A stretch of 39,797 nucleotides of DNA from Candidatus Nitrosopumilus sp. (GCA_020431995.1 JAGQHE010000055.1:1-39797), one strand, 5' to 3'. Shown: positions 15,245 to 23,281, counted from the first letter of the stretch. Made by a program: numbers and translations. Notes: generated by a model from the letters alone, not told the origin.

Positions 15245-16243
15245 TTAATTTGCTTGAGGTGTTGCCTTTAACTCGTAAGAAGGCCATGTGTTGTACAAAT
15301 CTTCAATTTCTTTCATGTCTGATGCTGAAATGTAGTTGCCCTTAGTCATCTCTGCATAACTTATTACCTCTTCTTCGCTTATTACCGTTGGGAAAACTGA
15401 TGCAAATCCTTTCTTTGACATGATAAACTTCATTGCTAATTCGGTAATTGTCAATCCATTTCTCTGCGCGATAGGTCTAAGCTGCTCTACTTTTTCTAGT
15501 GATGCTTTAATCCATTCGCCTTTTCTTACTGATCTGTGATCTTTTTCATCTATCTTGGTGTCTGCACTGACTTTTCCAGTTAAAATTCCAGATGCCTCTG
15601 GGACTCTTACTAAAATCCCCACATTCTTTTCTTCAGCTTTTCGCATTAGCTCATTTCCCGGAGTTTGCTCTATGATGTTATACACTGTTTGAACTGCACT
15701 GACGTTTGGCCTGTCCATCGCTTCCAGACCTTCTTGTGTCCATCCAATTGCAGGACCTAATGCAATTTGGTATGTTTTGATCGATTCATCTGCAATAAAA
15801 CTATCAAGCACATTGAAAATAGAATTGTCTCTTATGTGTCTTAATTTTGGATTGTGTAATCCATACATATCAAGGTGATCTGTCTGTAATCTCTCCAGGC
15901 TGTCTCTTAGTGCTTTTCTTGTGAATTCTTCATCAAACCTCTGTGGAAGTTCACTATGTCCAATTTGCTCAACTTCTGAAAAATCGTACCCGTATTTTGT
16001 GGATATGACGATCTCGTTTCGCATATCTTTGAAAGTCTCTCCAATTATTTTCTCGCTTTTTCCTTTTCCATACATATCTCCCGTTTCAAAAAAGTTAATT
16101 CCTAGATCATATGCTTTTTTAAGCATTCTTTTTGCTTCATCTTCTTCAATCTTTTTGCCCCACCAATCAAGTGCAATTGACCATGCACCGAATCCCAATT
16201 CTGATACTTTGATATCTGTTTTTCCTAGTTTATTGTAATTCAA
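15245..16243 (-). CDS. Aldo/keto reductase
   Basis: A 332-residue TIM-barrel NADPH-dependent oxidoreductase. It starts with the typical MNYNKLGKTDIKVSELGFGA. Catalytic residues in order: Asp in FFETGDMYGKGKSE (the Asp-Tyr pair), Lys in ISTKYG, and His in HLDMYGLHNP. The NADP-binding region near the C-terminus (MKFIMSKKGFASVFPTVISE) is more divergent than usual. The start codon is TTG, chosen because the family begins exactly there. It overlaps a preceding in-frame stop as TTGA. It reduces aldehydes or ketones. The substrate is unknown. Confidence 0.9.
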   Translation of the reverse strand: MNYNKLGKTDIKVSELGFGAWSIALDWWGKKIEEDEAKRMLKKAYDLGINFFETGDMYGKGKSEKIIGETFKDMRNEIVISTKYGYDFSEVEQIGHSELPQRFDEEFTRKALRDSLERLQTDHLDMYGLHNPKLRHIRDNSIFNVLDSFIADESIKTYQIALGPAIGWTQEGLEAMDRPNVSAVQTVYNIIEQTPGNELMRKAEEKNVGILVRVPEASGILTGKVSADTKIDEKDHRSVRKGEWIKASLEKVEQLRPIAQRNGLTITELAMKFIMSKKGFASVFPTVISEEEVISYAEMTKGNYISASDMKEIEDLYNTWPSYELKATPQAN

Positions 16244-16383
16244 TTTTTATTCTCCAATTGTTTTGAGTTTATCTCTGTACGTTTCAAAACTATTTTTTCA
16301 GTTAAAAACTGACCATTTATGTTTATCCAAGATTTGCACTCGTGATATTTTGGATCAAAATGGAAATATGTTCTGCTATTGGT
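16240..16383 (-). other. In-frame open stretch after the chlorite dismutase-family stop
   Basis: Directly after the TAA at 16384-16386, the same frame stays open for 47 codons (TNSRTYFHFDPKYHECKSWI and on) and ends with a TGA overlapping the TTG start of the aldo/keto reductase. There is no usable start near its beginning. It may be a former C-terminal extension, a readthrough product, or chance. See findings. Confidence 0.25.
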
Positions 16384-17058
16384 TTATCCCAAACTGGAAA
16401 TAAGAGGCACAATATCTTTTTTTATACACACGATCATTGGGATGTCATTTTTGACATATGATGATACTTGAGTTTCTCTTAAATCCATTATGAGATCTTG
16501 GAAATCTCTAATGTTGTCTACTTCAAATGCTAACATAAAATCCTCATCATGTATGCCGAACGAGTATGTTGTATTGAGCACCACCTGTGGATACTTTTTA
16601 CTTACTTCTATATGTTCATCCATTATTTCTTGACGTTTTTCCTTTGGTAACAGGTACCACTCTCTTGTCTTTGTAAATGGGTACACGATGACATGTTTCT
16701 TTGGCTCATTTCCTGTGACAAATCCATGGGCCTTTTGTTCCTGTACGTACATTGATGATCGTGTGCATGACAAATATGTCCTAGATGGAATAATGTACTT
16801 TCCAAATACTGTCTTGTATAACTTTTCAATCACAATTTGAATTTCTTCAACTGATTTTGCTGCAAACCAAAACAAAAAATCTACATCATCTCTTAATCCT
16901 AAATTTGAATATGATCTAAATCTTATTCCTGAATTATTTATCACGTTTTCCACTTCTTTTGCAGATTCTTCTTTCGCAAGATCTGCCATCCATCTCCATT
17001 TGGGATCTACTTTGAAAAATGAGAAATTAAAATAATACTGTTCATTGCTTCCTGACAT
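16384..17058 (-). CDS. Chlorite dismutase-family heme protein (coproheme decarboxylase-like)
   Basis: A 224-residue protein of the Cld/HemQ (ChdC) family. Family features: an N-terminal ferredoxin-like half (YYFNFSFFKVDPKWRW...), then KKHVIVYPFTKTREWYLLPK with Tyr126 and Lys130 spaced like the Tyr/Lys pair of coproheme decarboxylases. The EIMDEHIEVSKKYP region carries the probable proximal heme ligand His149, and the closing strands are LNTTYSFGIHDEDFMLAFEV. Family roles include chlorite dismutation and the final decarboxylation to heme b. A siroheme-route decarboxylase lies 1.5 kb away. Strong TATA box 27 bases before ATG. Confidence 0.88.
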   Translation of the reverse strand: MSGSNEQYYFNFSFFKVDPKWRWMADLAKEESAKEVENVINNSGIRFRSYSNLGLRDDVDFLFWFAAKSVEEIQIVIEKLYKTVFGKYIIPSRTYLSCTRSSMYVQEQKAHGFVTGNEPKKHVIVYPFTKTREWYLLPKEKRQEIMDEHIEVSKKYPQVVLNTTYSFGIHDEDFMLAFEVDNIRDFQDLIMDLRETQVSSYVKNDIPMIVCIKKDIVPLISSLG

Positions 17059-17080
17059 ACTACCTTCAATTTTGAAACCC

Positions 17081-17088
17081 TATTTAAA
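17081..17088 (-). promoter_or_regulatory. TATA box of the chlorite dismutase-family gene
   Basis: TTTAAATA (minus strand) is centred 27 bases before ATG 17058, the spacing of a leaderless archaeal promoter. It suggests this gene is transcribed separately from the DUF167 gene just upstream. Confidence 0.6.
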
Positions 17089-17103
17089 GAAAAACCTGAT
17101 TTT

Positions 17104-17316
17104 CTACTGTAAGATCTCTGTTGTTTTCTTTTGTGATTTATGTCCTGATCTTATCCGAACTAGTGTTGGAGGTACTCCTAAATGATCTGCAATTTTCTTG
17201 ATGATCTCTCTGTTTGCTTCGCCTTTGAATGGTTTTGATTTTATGCCTATGTTTATCTGATTTTCTTTTATTTCTAAAAACTCTTTGGAAAACTCAACCA
17301 ACACTTTGTAAATCAA
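17104..17316 (-). CDS. DUF167 / YggU-family protein (UPF0235)
   Basis: A protein of 70 residues, slightly short for the family. It has the family core: IGIKSKPFKGEANREIIKKI, with the characteristic PxxGxAN-like turn, and a C-terminal PPTLVRIRSGHKSQKKTTEI matching the family's V-x-x-GxxSRxKxxxI block. Function is unknown despite wide occurrence. It lies 34 bases after the sufC stop on the same strand, so cotranscription with sufC is likely. Confidence 0.85.
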   Translation of the reverse strand: MIYKVLVEFSKEFLEIKENQINIGIKSKPFKGEANREIIKKIADHLGVPPTLVRIRSGHKSQKKTTEILQ

Positions 17317-17350
17317 TATTTTTCCAGAATGCGGTTCTTCTTAAATTTGA

Positions 17351-18121
17351 TTAAATTGTCTGTTCTAATATCCAATCGTAACCTTCAGCTTCTAATTTGT
17401 CCGCAAGCGAAGCATCGCCTGTTTTCAACACTTTTCCCCTAGCAAATACATGTACGTAATCTAGTTTGTCTAAGAATTTTAAAATTCTGGCATAGTGAGT
17501 AATCACAATAACTGTTGCATCCTTACTTGATACTTTACTAATTGCTTTGGCTACTGATTGGACTGCGTCTATATCTAATCCTGAATCTGGCTCATCTAAA
17601 ATTGAAATCTTCGGTTTTAGAACTGCCATTTGTAAAACTTCTGCACGTTTTTTCTCTCCTCCTGAAAATCCTTCATTCAGATATCTTGAAAGGAATTCTT
17701 CTTTTAATCCAACTTTTTCTAGATTCTCTTTTAGGTATTTTTGGAATTCCCTTACTGTGATGAATACCTCTCTATCTTCTCCTTGAAGTGCTTTGCTTAA
17801 TGAGTTGTATGCTGTTCTTAGAAAGTGAGAGAATCCAACTCCTGACACTTCGGTTGGATATTGAAATCCTAAAAACAATCCTTTCTTTGCTCTTTCATCT
17901 GCGGTTAAATCCAATATGCTCTCGCCATCCAATAATATGTCTCCTTTTGTGACTTCGTATTTTGGATGTGCGAGTAATGTGTAAGCTAATGTGCTTTTTC
18001 CTGAGCCGTTTGGGCCCATTATGGCATGTACTTCTCCTGGACCAGTTTTCAAATTCACTCCTTTTAGAATCTCTTTGCCTTCTCTTGTAACATGAAGATC
18101 TCTGATTTCCAGTACTGCCAT
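17351..18121 (-). CDS. sufC: SufC, Fe-S cluster assembly ATPase
   Basis: A 256-residue ABC ATPase, full length for SufC. Walker A is GPNGSGKST (about 36-44), the Q-loop is in FLGFQYPTEVSGVGF, the signature is FSGGEKKRAE, Walker B is ISILDEPDSGLD, and the H-loop is VIVITHYARIL. EGFSGGEKKRAEVLQMAVLKP is SufC-specific rather than transporter-like. SufC drives the SufB-SufD scaffold that builds Fe-S clusters in the cytoplasm. sufB and sufD are not in the window, and the promoter just upstream shows it is the first gene of its unit. Confidence 0.97.
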   Translation of the reverse strand: MAVLEIRDLHVTREGKEILKGVNLKTGPGEVHAIMGPNGSGKSTLAYTLLAHPKYEVTKGDILLDGESILDLTADERAKKGLFLGFQYPTEVSGVGFSHFLRTAYNSLSKALQGEDREVFITVREFQKYLKENLEKVGLKEEFLSRYLNEGFSGGEKKRAEVLQMAVLKPKISILDEPDSGLDIDAVQSVAKAISKVSSKDATVIVITHYARILKFLDKLDYVHVFARGKVLKTGDASLADKLEAEGYDWILEQTI

Positions 18122-18143
18122 GTTACAAATTGTTTTGTTTCTC

Positions 18144-18151
18144 TATATAAT
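18144..18151 (-). promoter_or_regulatory. TATA box of sufC
   Basis: ATTATATA (minus strand) is centred 26 bases before ATG 18121. It is one of the clearest leaderless-promoter patterns in the window. Confidence 0.65.
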
Positions 18152-18219
18152 ACCGACGAAATTTAGCTGATCCTAACCACGCCAAATAGTGCCGTTTATC
18201 TGCTAAATTGCAAAAATAG

Positions 18220-18351
18220 GCCTATGAAGGATACCGAGAAGGGATTGACCAATATCTTGAAAATAAAATTTCAAAATCAAAAAAGAAACAAGAAACTGAG
18301 AACATCTCAAATGATAATAACTGTACGCCTTCTGGGATGCCTGTCCCATAA
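18220..18351 (+). pseudogene. Coding-looking fragment without a start
   Basis: The plus-strand frame is open for 43 codons between stops: AYEGYREGIDQYLENKISKS, then KKKQETENISNDNNC and TPSGMPVP. It reads like the C-terminal end of a soluble protein, but there is no start codon in frame. A different frame over the same DNA has an ATG at 18224 but a less protein-like sequence. It is probably a decayed gene end. Identity unknown. Confidence 0.35.
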
Positions 18352-18486
18352 ACACTTCTCATAAATCCATCTTGGCCAGTTCTGTTATTTGACTAAGATC
18401 TTTCTTATATCGTCTAAAAAACTAAAGAAAAAACACGCTTATTGCCAGTCGGAAAACGAAACATTACAGTAGACTGGATAAAGACT

Positions 18487-18624
18487 CTATGAGTAAAGGG
18501 AATTCACATGTATTCTGACTGTCTGGCTTTGATAGTCCTGATACCTTGTAACAAAATGGTATGTTCCAGGCTTTGATTTGTCATTAAAAAGCATTAGAGC
18601 CTTGGATGGCACGAATTGCCGATA
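18487..18624 (-). pseudogene. C-terminal remnant of an extracellular beta-sandwich protein
   Basis: A minus-strand frame of 45 codons reads YRQFVPSKALMLFNDKSKPG, then TYHFVTRYQDYQSQTVRIHV, then NSLYS. The PGTYHFVTRY...QTVRIHV pattern is typical of the last strands of Ig-like or cupredoxin-like beta-sandwich domains of secreted archaeal proteins. The N-terminal part is missing (stop at 18625-18627), so it is most likely the leftover of a deleted surface protein gene. A 41-residue form from GTG is possible but unlikely. Confidence 0.5.
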
Positions 18625-18699
18625 CTATTGGTGTTTTACGGTGAATAAAGAGAATTTAGCCAAATTATTGGCTTGAAATCTATTTTATTGGTGTTTTAT
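18625..18699. repeat. Near-identical direct repeat, about 15 bases, two copies
   Basis: CTATTGGTGTTTTACGG (18625-18641) recurs as TTATTGGTGTTTTATGG (18683-18699), differing at two positions. The copies are 58 bases apart, in the noncoding gap between the sufC promoter and the tfb terminus. They may mark a small duplication linked with the gene decay seen on either side. Confidence 0.5.
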
Positions 18700-18778
18700 G
18701 GCACGTTTATTGGATACATAATTGGGCGATTACATCTAATCCTGATGTGGATTCAATAAAATGAAGAGGGGGATGGTG

Positions 18779-19735
18779 TTAATATTTGGCCAGAGATGGT
18801 CTTAATGTTATTTTGAGTTTGTAACATGTTAGAATTTCTTTGCATCTGTTTCTGATGGTAACTTCTGTAACTCCTGCAATGCTTGAAACATCTCTTTGGA
18901 GTATGTTTTGCCCAAGTAAGGCAGATGCCACATACAGATATGCTGCAGCAATCCCGTTTGGAGCCTTTCCATCTGCAATGCTGCTACCTTTGGTTTTTTC
19001 TGCAATCTCTAATGCAAGTCTTTCAACTCTTACCTCTGTATGTGTCATGTTTGCTATCTTTGATATGTATTTGTCCATGGTCACCACTGGAGCAGTTAAT
19101 TGCCCCATCTCCATTACCATGGTTCTATAGTATCTTGCTGCAAGTTTTGTTTTTGACTTCACATCTTTAGGCGAACAAATTCCTCGAATGATTTCGTCAA
19201 GAGATCTTACTACTTCGCATTGCTTGCATGCCATATAGATTGTAGCCGCCGTTATACTAGCTACCGATTTACCTTTTACTTCTATGTGCCCATCCAAGCT
19301 TCTGTATATCATGGAAGCAGTCTCTAGCACATTTTTTGAAAGGTTAAGACCATCACATGTTTCACCCATTTTTGTTAAAACATTTGCAAGTCTTCTTTCT
19401 CTTGGAGAGGAAACCCTTACTCTTTGTTGCCATTTTCTGAGATTGTGCATTTGATTTGCAACATCGTGGTTTATCGTTTTTCCACTAAAGTCTTTTGTAC
19501 TGATTGAAATCTCAGTTGTTATCCCCAAATCATGTTGAGAATAAGTTGTTTGACCTGTTGCTCTTGCAAGCTTCATCTTGTCCTCAAAACTTGAGCTTAT
19601 TGTTTCTGGACCAAAATCTGAAATCTGATCATCGACTACTACGCCACAACCAGAACAGATTATTTCGCCATTCTGTGTGTCATCTACTAATGATGATTGA
19701 CATTCAGGGCAGCTTTGTTTTTCTAGTATGTTCAT
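18779..19735 (-). CDS. tfb: Transcription initiation factor TFB (TFIIB homologue)
   Basis: A protein of 318 residues. The N-terminal zinc ribbon uses Cys9, Cys12, Cys27 and Cys30 (SCPECQ and CSGCG). A B-reader/B-linker region follows (about 40-100), then two cyclin-like repeats (about 115-205 and 212-312) and the recognition helix near the end (SSIAGVTEVTIRNRCKEI), which contacts the BRE. TFB recruits RNA polymerase to TBP-bound promoters. Nitrososphaerota carry several TFB paralogues, so this may be one of a set. The start overlaps the gar1 stop as ATGA (19732-19735), the conserved archaeal gar1-tfb arrangement. Confidence 0.95.
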   Translation of the reverse strand: MNILEKQSCPECQSSLVDDTQNGEIICSGCGVVVDDQISDFGPETISSSFEDKMKLARATGQTTYSQHDLGITTEISISTKDFSGKTINHDVANQMHNLRKWQQRVRVSSPRERRLANVLTKMGETCDGLNLSKNVLETASMIYRSLDGHIEVKGKSVASITAATIYMACKQCEVVRSLDEIIRGICSPKDVKSKTKLAARYYRTMVMEMGQLTAPVVTMDKYISKIANMTHTEVRVERLALEIAEKTKGSSIADGKAPNGIAAAYLYVASALLGQNILQRDVSSIAGVTEVTIRNRCKEILTCYKLKITLRPSLAKY

Positions 19736-19980
19736 TTCTGTTTTCTCCTAAATTTTTTTGATTTGTTTACAGGGGATTCTTCGGATGCGAAAACACTTTT
19801 GCCGATGTATTTTTTTATGCTATTTGTTAATGGCATTGCTGACGCAAACGGCCTTTTTACTGGGCCTATCATTTCCATTACTTTTGCAACTCTAGTTCCA
19901 TTTTCGTCACAGAGTATCTGTCCTTCAACTAGTTCCTTTGACAGCTGAATGATTACCCTGCCACTGGCGGCTAGGTGCAT
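19732..19980 (-). CDS. gar1: H/ACA RNP protein Gar1
   Basis: A protein of 82 residues from ATG 19980. It is a single beta-barrel domain: HLAASGRVIIQLSKELVEGQ, then ILCDENGTRVAKVMEMIGPV and KRPFASAMP, followed by a basic tail (KSKKFRRKQK). The GxVxxPxxxxP core of Gar1 is recognisable in MIGPVKRPFASAMP. Gar1 binds Cbf5 and assists H/ACA guide RNAs in rRNA pseudouridylation. An in-frame TTG at 20001 would add 7 residues. GGAGGT and the TATA position both favour ATG 19980. Confidence 0.9.
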   Translation of the reverse strand: MHLAASGRVIIQLSKELVEGQILCDENGTRVAKVMEMIGPVKRPFASAMPLTNSIKKYIGKSVFASEESPVNKSKKFRRKQK

Positions 19981-19990
19981 TATCTCGCCT

Positions 19991-20016
19991 ACCTCCTGCA
20001 ATTAGAGTTTATAATC
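19991..20016 (-). promoter_or_regulatory. TATA box and GGAGG element before gar1
   Basis: On the minus strand GATTATAAAC (20007-20016) is followed by CAGGAGGT (19991-19998), then ATG 19980. The SD-like element would sit about 10 bases before the ATG. However, the TATA position predicts a transcript start near 19985, downstream of the SD. Either reading supports ATG 19980 over TTG 20001. Confidence 0.5.
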
Positions 20017-20075
20017 ATGGTATTGTTATCATAGACTTCTGTCAACTTTACTTTATCTAAGAGCTAGATTTCGTT

Positions 20076-20375
20076 TTATTTTGATTGCTTTGATCTTTTA
20101 GCAACTAGTTTTTCTGAAATTTTGTTAAGTATTTTCGTCTTAGATGAGTCTTTTGGTATGACGACGTAGCCTGACCTGACAAACGGCCTTTTCGGATATC
20201 TTACTTTGTCATCTGATTCTATGATTTGAAACCCTCCAGATGTAGTAGCGTCCATTAATTCTTTAAATGAAGGATCGTACACACATTTTTCTAATCCTAA
20301 TCTTCTGCCTTTTGATTTTCTCAAGTTCTTGTTGAAATAATCCAACCAGATTACGACATGCTCGTAATCCTTCAT
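20076..20375 (-). CDS. srp19: Signal recognition particle protein SRP19
   Basis: A protein of 99 residues, normal length for archaeal SRP19. It starts with the family strand HVVIWLDYFNKNLRKSKGRR, where WxxYxxxxxxxxxGRR is diagnostic. KYPKRPFVRSGYVVIP-like VRYPKRPFVRSGYVVIPK follows, and the end is basic. SRP19 binds the tips of helices 6 and 8 of 7S RNA and prepares the SRP54 site for membrane protein targeting. It lies 1 base after rps8e, so it is cotranscribed with it. Confidence 0.95.
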   Translation of the reverse strand: MKDYEHVVIWLDYFNKNLRKSKGRRLGLEKCVYDPSFKELMDATTSGGFQIIESDDKVRYPKRPFVRSGYVVIPKDSSKTKILNKISEKLVAKRSKQSK

Positions 20376-20376
20376 T

Positions 20377-20760
20377 TCAGTCCTTTAGTAAAATTGCGTT
20401 AACTATTCCGTTTTGTCCTGGCTTTGAAACAACTCTGCATTTTCCCTCCTGTGTCTCTAATATGGCTCCTTTTGTAATGATGCCTCGTCTTTTGTAATCA
20501 TTGTTTGTTGCATTTTCTAACACTTTGATAATTTTTGATTTCTTTACTTTATCTTTACCTGTTGCTAGGTTGACAAAATCAATTGACTTCAAAGCCGTTT
20601 TGTTATTGTTCCCACGAACTCGTCTTGTTATTGTTATTTGAGCCCCGTTGACTGGCTCATTTGGATATCTGTCAATTTCATATTTTCTTCTAATCCTCAG
20701 CGGATGTCTTCTCCCACCTGTGATTTTACTAGTTGCTAAATTCTCTACGGATTTTCTCAC
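20377..20760 (-). CDS. rps8e: 30S ribosomal protein S8e
   Basis: A protein of 127 residues, full length for archaeal S8e. Signatures: the basic start SKITGGRRHPLRIRRKYEID, then RRVRGNNNKTALKSIDFVNL, VLENATNNDYKRRGIITKGA and the closing GKCRVVSKPGQNGIVNAILL. S8e is found only in archaea and eukaryotes. It sits between scpB (67-base gap) and srp19 (1-base gap) on the same strand. Confidence 0.97.
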   Translation of the reverse strand: MRKSVENLATSKITGGRRHPLRIRRKYEIDRYPNEPVNGAQITITRRVRGNNNKTALKSIDFVNLATGKDKVKKSKIIKVLENATNNDYKRRGIITKGAILETQEGKCRVVSKPGQNGIVNAILLKD

Positions 20761-20827
20761 GGATTCTCATCTTAGTTACTCTAATTTATACAAAACGCAA
20801 AAAATTAGCCGTAAATTAAAAATAAGT

Positions 20828-21403
20828 TCAGTTTAGTTCTGTTACTATCTCCTGGCCAGTACTTGTTTGTCTATTGGCAGTTTTTCTTACTTTGGAGAAC
20901 AATCTTTGTTTAAGATCTTCCACATCCCCTTGAATTCCAAAGTATTTCTGGAATTTCTCAGTTGTCATATAAATTTTTAACCTTCCCACATTTTGATGAC
21001 TGATGTAATCCAACTGCCGTAATTCTTTTAGATGTGAATATACGCCAGATCCTCTTGTTTCAACAAGCTGTTTTGATGATATAGGTTGCATGTATGCAAT
21101 ATATGACAGTGTCTTAAGTGTTGCATTTGGAAGCACTGGTTTTGAAGCATATTTTTTAACTGTGGCACTATATTCTGGTTTTAATTGCATTACATACGAA
21201 CCATCTGGAAGAATAACAATTTCAAGTGCTTTGAATGCTGACTTTGTTTTTTTCATAATGATCTCTAACAGTTCAAGAGTCTTTATTCTTGATTCTGTGC
21301 ATGAGGCTCTGACTATGTCTTCAATTTTAAGAGGCCTGCCTGCTGAATATAGGGCGGCTTCTATTCTTGCCGTCGCTTCATCATTATTTTCAATTTTTGC
21401 CAA
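20828..21403 (-). CDS. scpB: Segregation and condensation protein B
   Basis: A protein of 191 residues with two winged-helix units. The first opens with ARIEAALYSAGRPLKIEDIV, the defining ScpB start, and the second has TLKTLSYIAYMQPISSKQLV followed by RGSGVYSHLKELRQLDYISH. ScpB with ScpA bridges SMC heads in the condensin complex that organises the chromosome. The C-terminal 40 residues are charged and divergent. It lies 53 bases after scpA on the same strand. Confidence 0.93.
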   Translation of the reverse strand: MAKIENNDEATARIEAALYSAGRPLKIEDIVRASCTESRIKTLELLEIIMKKTKSAFKALEIVILPDGSYVMQLKPEYSATVKKYASKPVLPNATLKTLSYIAYMQPISSKQLVETRGSGVYSHLKELRQLDYISHQNVGRLKIYMTTEKFQKYFGIQGDVEDLKQRLFSKVRKTANRQTSTGQEIVTELN

Positions 21404-21456
21404 CTATTTCAATCTCCACAAAATTCTAGTTAAAGAGACAATTCCTTCATTTTTGA

Positions 21457-22134
21457 TCAGTTTGTTAACTCTTCTTTTACTATGATAATTTTAATGTCGT
21501 CGTTAATTTGTTCCAAGTCTACTTTTTGATCTCTTGCTAAGAACAATGCTGCAAAGAAACATCTGATGGAATCTACCTGATCTAATTCTGCAATGATCTC
21601 TTGTAGTAGCCCGAACCCTGCTAATGATATTTTCTTCATTATCAAATCCTCATATTTTCCAATTATGCTCTCAAGCGATATGAAATAATCCTGGAAATCT
21701 GGTGCTTCAATTGGCTCAATATCTACTCGTTTGTTTCTTCTTGACTGAGGATTTGCAATTGTCCCAATAAGATTTTGAAGTAATCCTAACAAATCGTCCA
21801 ATGATACTGGGTATGTTGACTCGTGTCTGTATGGGATGTCTATTAGTTCTATGTCCACATCTGTTCTTTGATGCATTGGTTTTTTCTCCATCGCTACTTT
21901 TTGCAATGCAAAAATACTTTCAACTTTCATTCTATAGATCAAGGATGATGATAATGCCGCCATTCCTGCTACTTTGAGATCTTTTTTATCTGTTTTTTCA
22001 AGAATTTTCATTAGTAAATTCAAAATCTGAATTAGATCAATATCCCAAACATCTTTCTTTGCATTAGATAACGGACTAAATAGAATGTTTATTGGTTCTT
22101 GAGAAATACTGGTAGGATTAAGTACTTCGTCCAT
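21457..22134 (-). CDS. scpA: Segregation and condensation protein A (kleisin)
   Basis: A protein of 225 residues. The N-terminal domain has DVWDIDLIQILNLLMKILEK and LKVAGMAALSSSLIYRMKVE, equivalent to the ScpA block that binds the SMC neck. A linker with Pro/Asp follows (about 85-140), and the C-terminal winged helix (about 150-225) ends in the kleisin-type IRCFFAALFLARDQKVDLEQ. It acts as the kleisin linking the two SMC heads, with ScpB bound to its middle. It is the first gene of the scpAB-rps8e-srp19 run and is divergent from the alcohol dehydrogenase. smc itself is not in the window. Confidence 0.93.
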   Translation of the reverse strand: MDEVLNPTSISQEPINILFSPLSNAKKDVWDIDLIQILNLLMKILEKTDKKDLKVAGMAALSSSLIYRMKVESIFALQKVAMEKKPMHQRTDVDIELIDIPYRHESTYPVSLDDLLGLLQNLIGTIANPQSRRNKRVDIEPIEAPDFQDYFISLESIIGKYEDLIMKKISLAGFGLLQEIIAELDQVDSIRCFFAALFLARDQKVDLEQINDDIKIIIVKEELTN

Positions 22135-22228
22135 GCTTTTATTACTTGATTATTCAATAATATCTAAGGGCTCTATTTTTTTCTTATTTCCAGTCAACTC
22201 TTATATTGTCAATATGGAAAACTAACTT

Positions 22229-23281
22229 ATGAAATCTGCTAGAATTACAGGTCCAAACGAGCCTCTTGCAGTATCTTCAACTGAGACGCCAAAACCTCAG
22301 GGCAATCAGGTTTTAGTCAAAGTAAAATCTGTGGGGGTCTGCCATAGTGACTTGCATCTTTGGGAAGGTGGTTATGATCTTGGTGATGGCCAATTTATGA
22401 AAGTGACTGATAGGGGTGTAAAATATCCAGTAACACCAGGACATGAGATTGTAGGTGTTGTTGAAGATTTTGGTGCTGATGCCTCTGGTATATCAAAAGG
22501 AGACGAAGTTTTGGTATTTCCTTGGGTTGGTTGCGGAGAATGCCCTGCATGTGAAGTAGGGGATGAAAACCTATGTGATGCCCCAAAATCTCTGGGGGTC
22601 TTTCAAGATGGCGGATACTCTGATTATGCGATGATTCCCAATTCTAAATATTTGGCAAAGCTTGACGGAGTTAATTCTGATACTGCAACTTCGCTTGCAT
22701 GTTCTGGACTAACTGCGTATACTGCAATTAAAAAATCAAATCAAAACTCCCCCGAGTTTCTTGTGATTGTAGGTGCTGGTGGACTGGGATTGATGGGCGT
22801 CCAAATTGCTAAAGCTATCACTAAAGCCAAAATAATTTGTGTTGATTTGGATGATCAGAAATTGGAAACAGCAAAGGAAATGGGGGCCGATTTTACAATT
22901 AACTCCAAAGATCCTGAAACAGCTAAAAAAATTCTATCTATATGTAATAACAAAGGTGCAGACAGTGTTGTTGACTTTGTAAATGCGCCTCCAACTGCAA
23001 AACTTGATTTCGCAGTTCTTAGAAAGCGCGGTAACTTGATCCTTGTTGGTTTGTTTGGAGGTTCAATTGAACTATCTCTTGTAACAATCCCTCTAAAATC
23101 TATCATGATTCAGGGTGCGTATACTGGAAATTATCATGATATGGTGGAATTGCTTGATCTTGCAAGAAAAGGAATCATAAATCCTGTGATTTCGAAAAGA
23201 TATGCTCTTGATGATGCAAATACTGCGTTGGAGGATCTTAAGGCACGAAAAATAATTGGACGTGCTGTAATCAATCCATAG
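22229..23281 (+). CDS. Zinc-dependent alcohol dehydrogenase, MDR family
   Basis: A protein of 350 residues. Catalytic zinc ligands are in VGVCHSDLHLWEGG and TPGHEIVGVVEDFG. Structural zinc ligands are the four-Cys lobe GCGECPACEVGDENLC (Cys-x2-Cys-x2-Cys-x7-Cys). The NAD(P) Rossmann motif is VIVGAGGLGLMGVQIAK, with an acidic residue after strand 2 (CVDLDDQK) favouring NAD(H). It resembles thermoarchaeal ADHs. In Nitrososphaerota related enzymes are proposed for steps of the 3-hydroxypropionate/4-hydroxybutyrate cycle such as succinic semialdehyde reduction, but the substrate cannot be fixed here. Confidence 0.92.
   Translation: MKSARITGPNEPLAVSSTETPKPQGNQVLVKVKSVGVCHSDLHLWEGGYDLGDGQFMKVTDRGVKYPVTPGHEIVGVVEDFGADASGISKGDEVLVFPWVGCGECPACEVGDENLCDAPKSLGVFQDGGYSDYAMIPNSKYLAKLDGVNSDTATSLACSGLTAYTAIKKSNQNSPEFLVIVGAGGLGLMGVQIAKAITKAKIICVDLDDQKLETAKEMGADFTINSKDPETAKKILSICNNKGADSVVDFVNAPPTAKLDFAVLRKRGNLILVGLFGGSIELSLVTIPLKSIMIQGAYTGNYHDMVELLDLARKGIINPVISKRYALDDANTALEDLKARKIIGRAVINP

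Noticed and set aside
18222-18360. 46-codon ORF starting MKDTEKG
   Set aside because: The ATG frame turns into atypical sequence, while the overlapping frame without a start (18220-18351) reads more like protein. I listed that one as a remnant instead.
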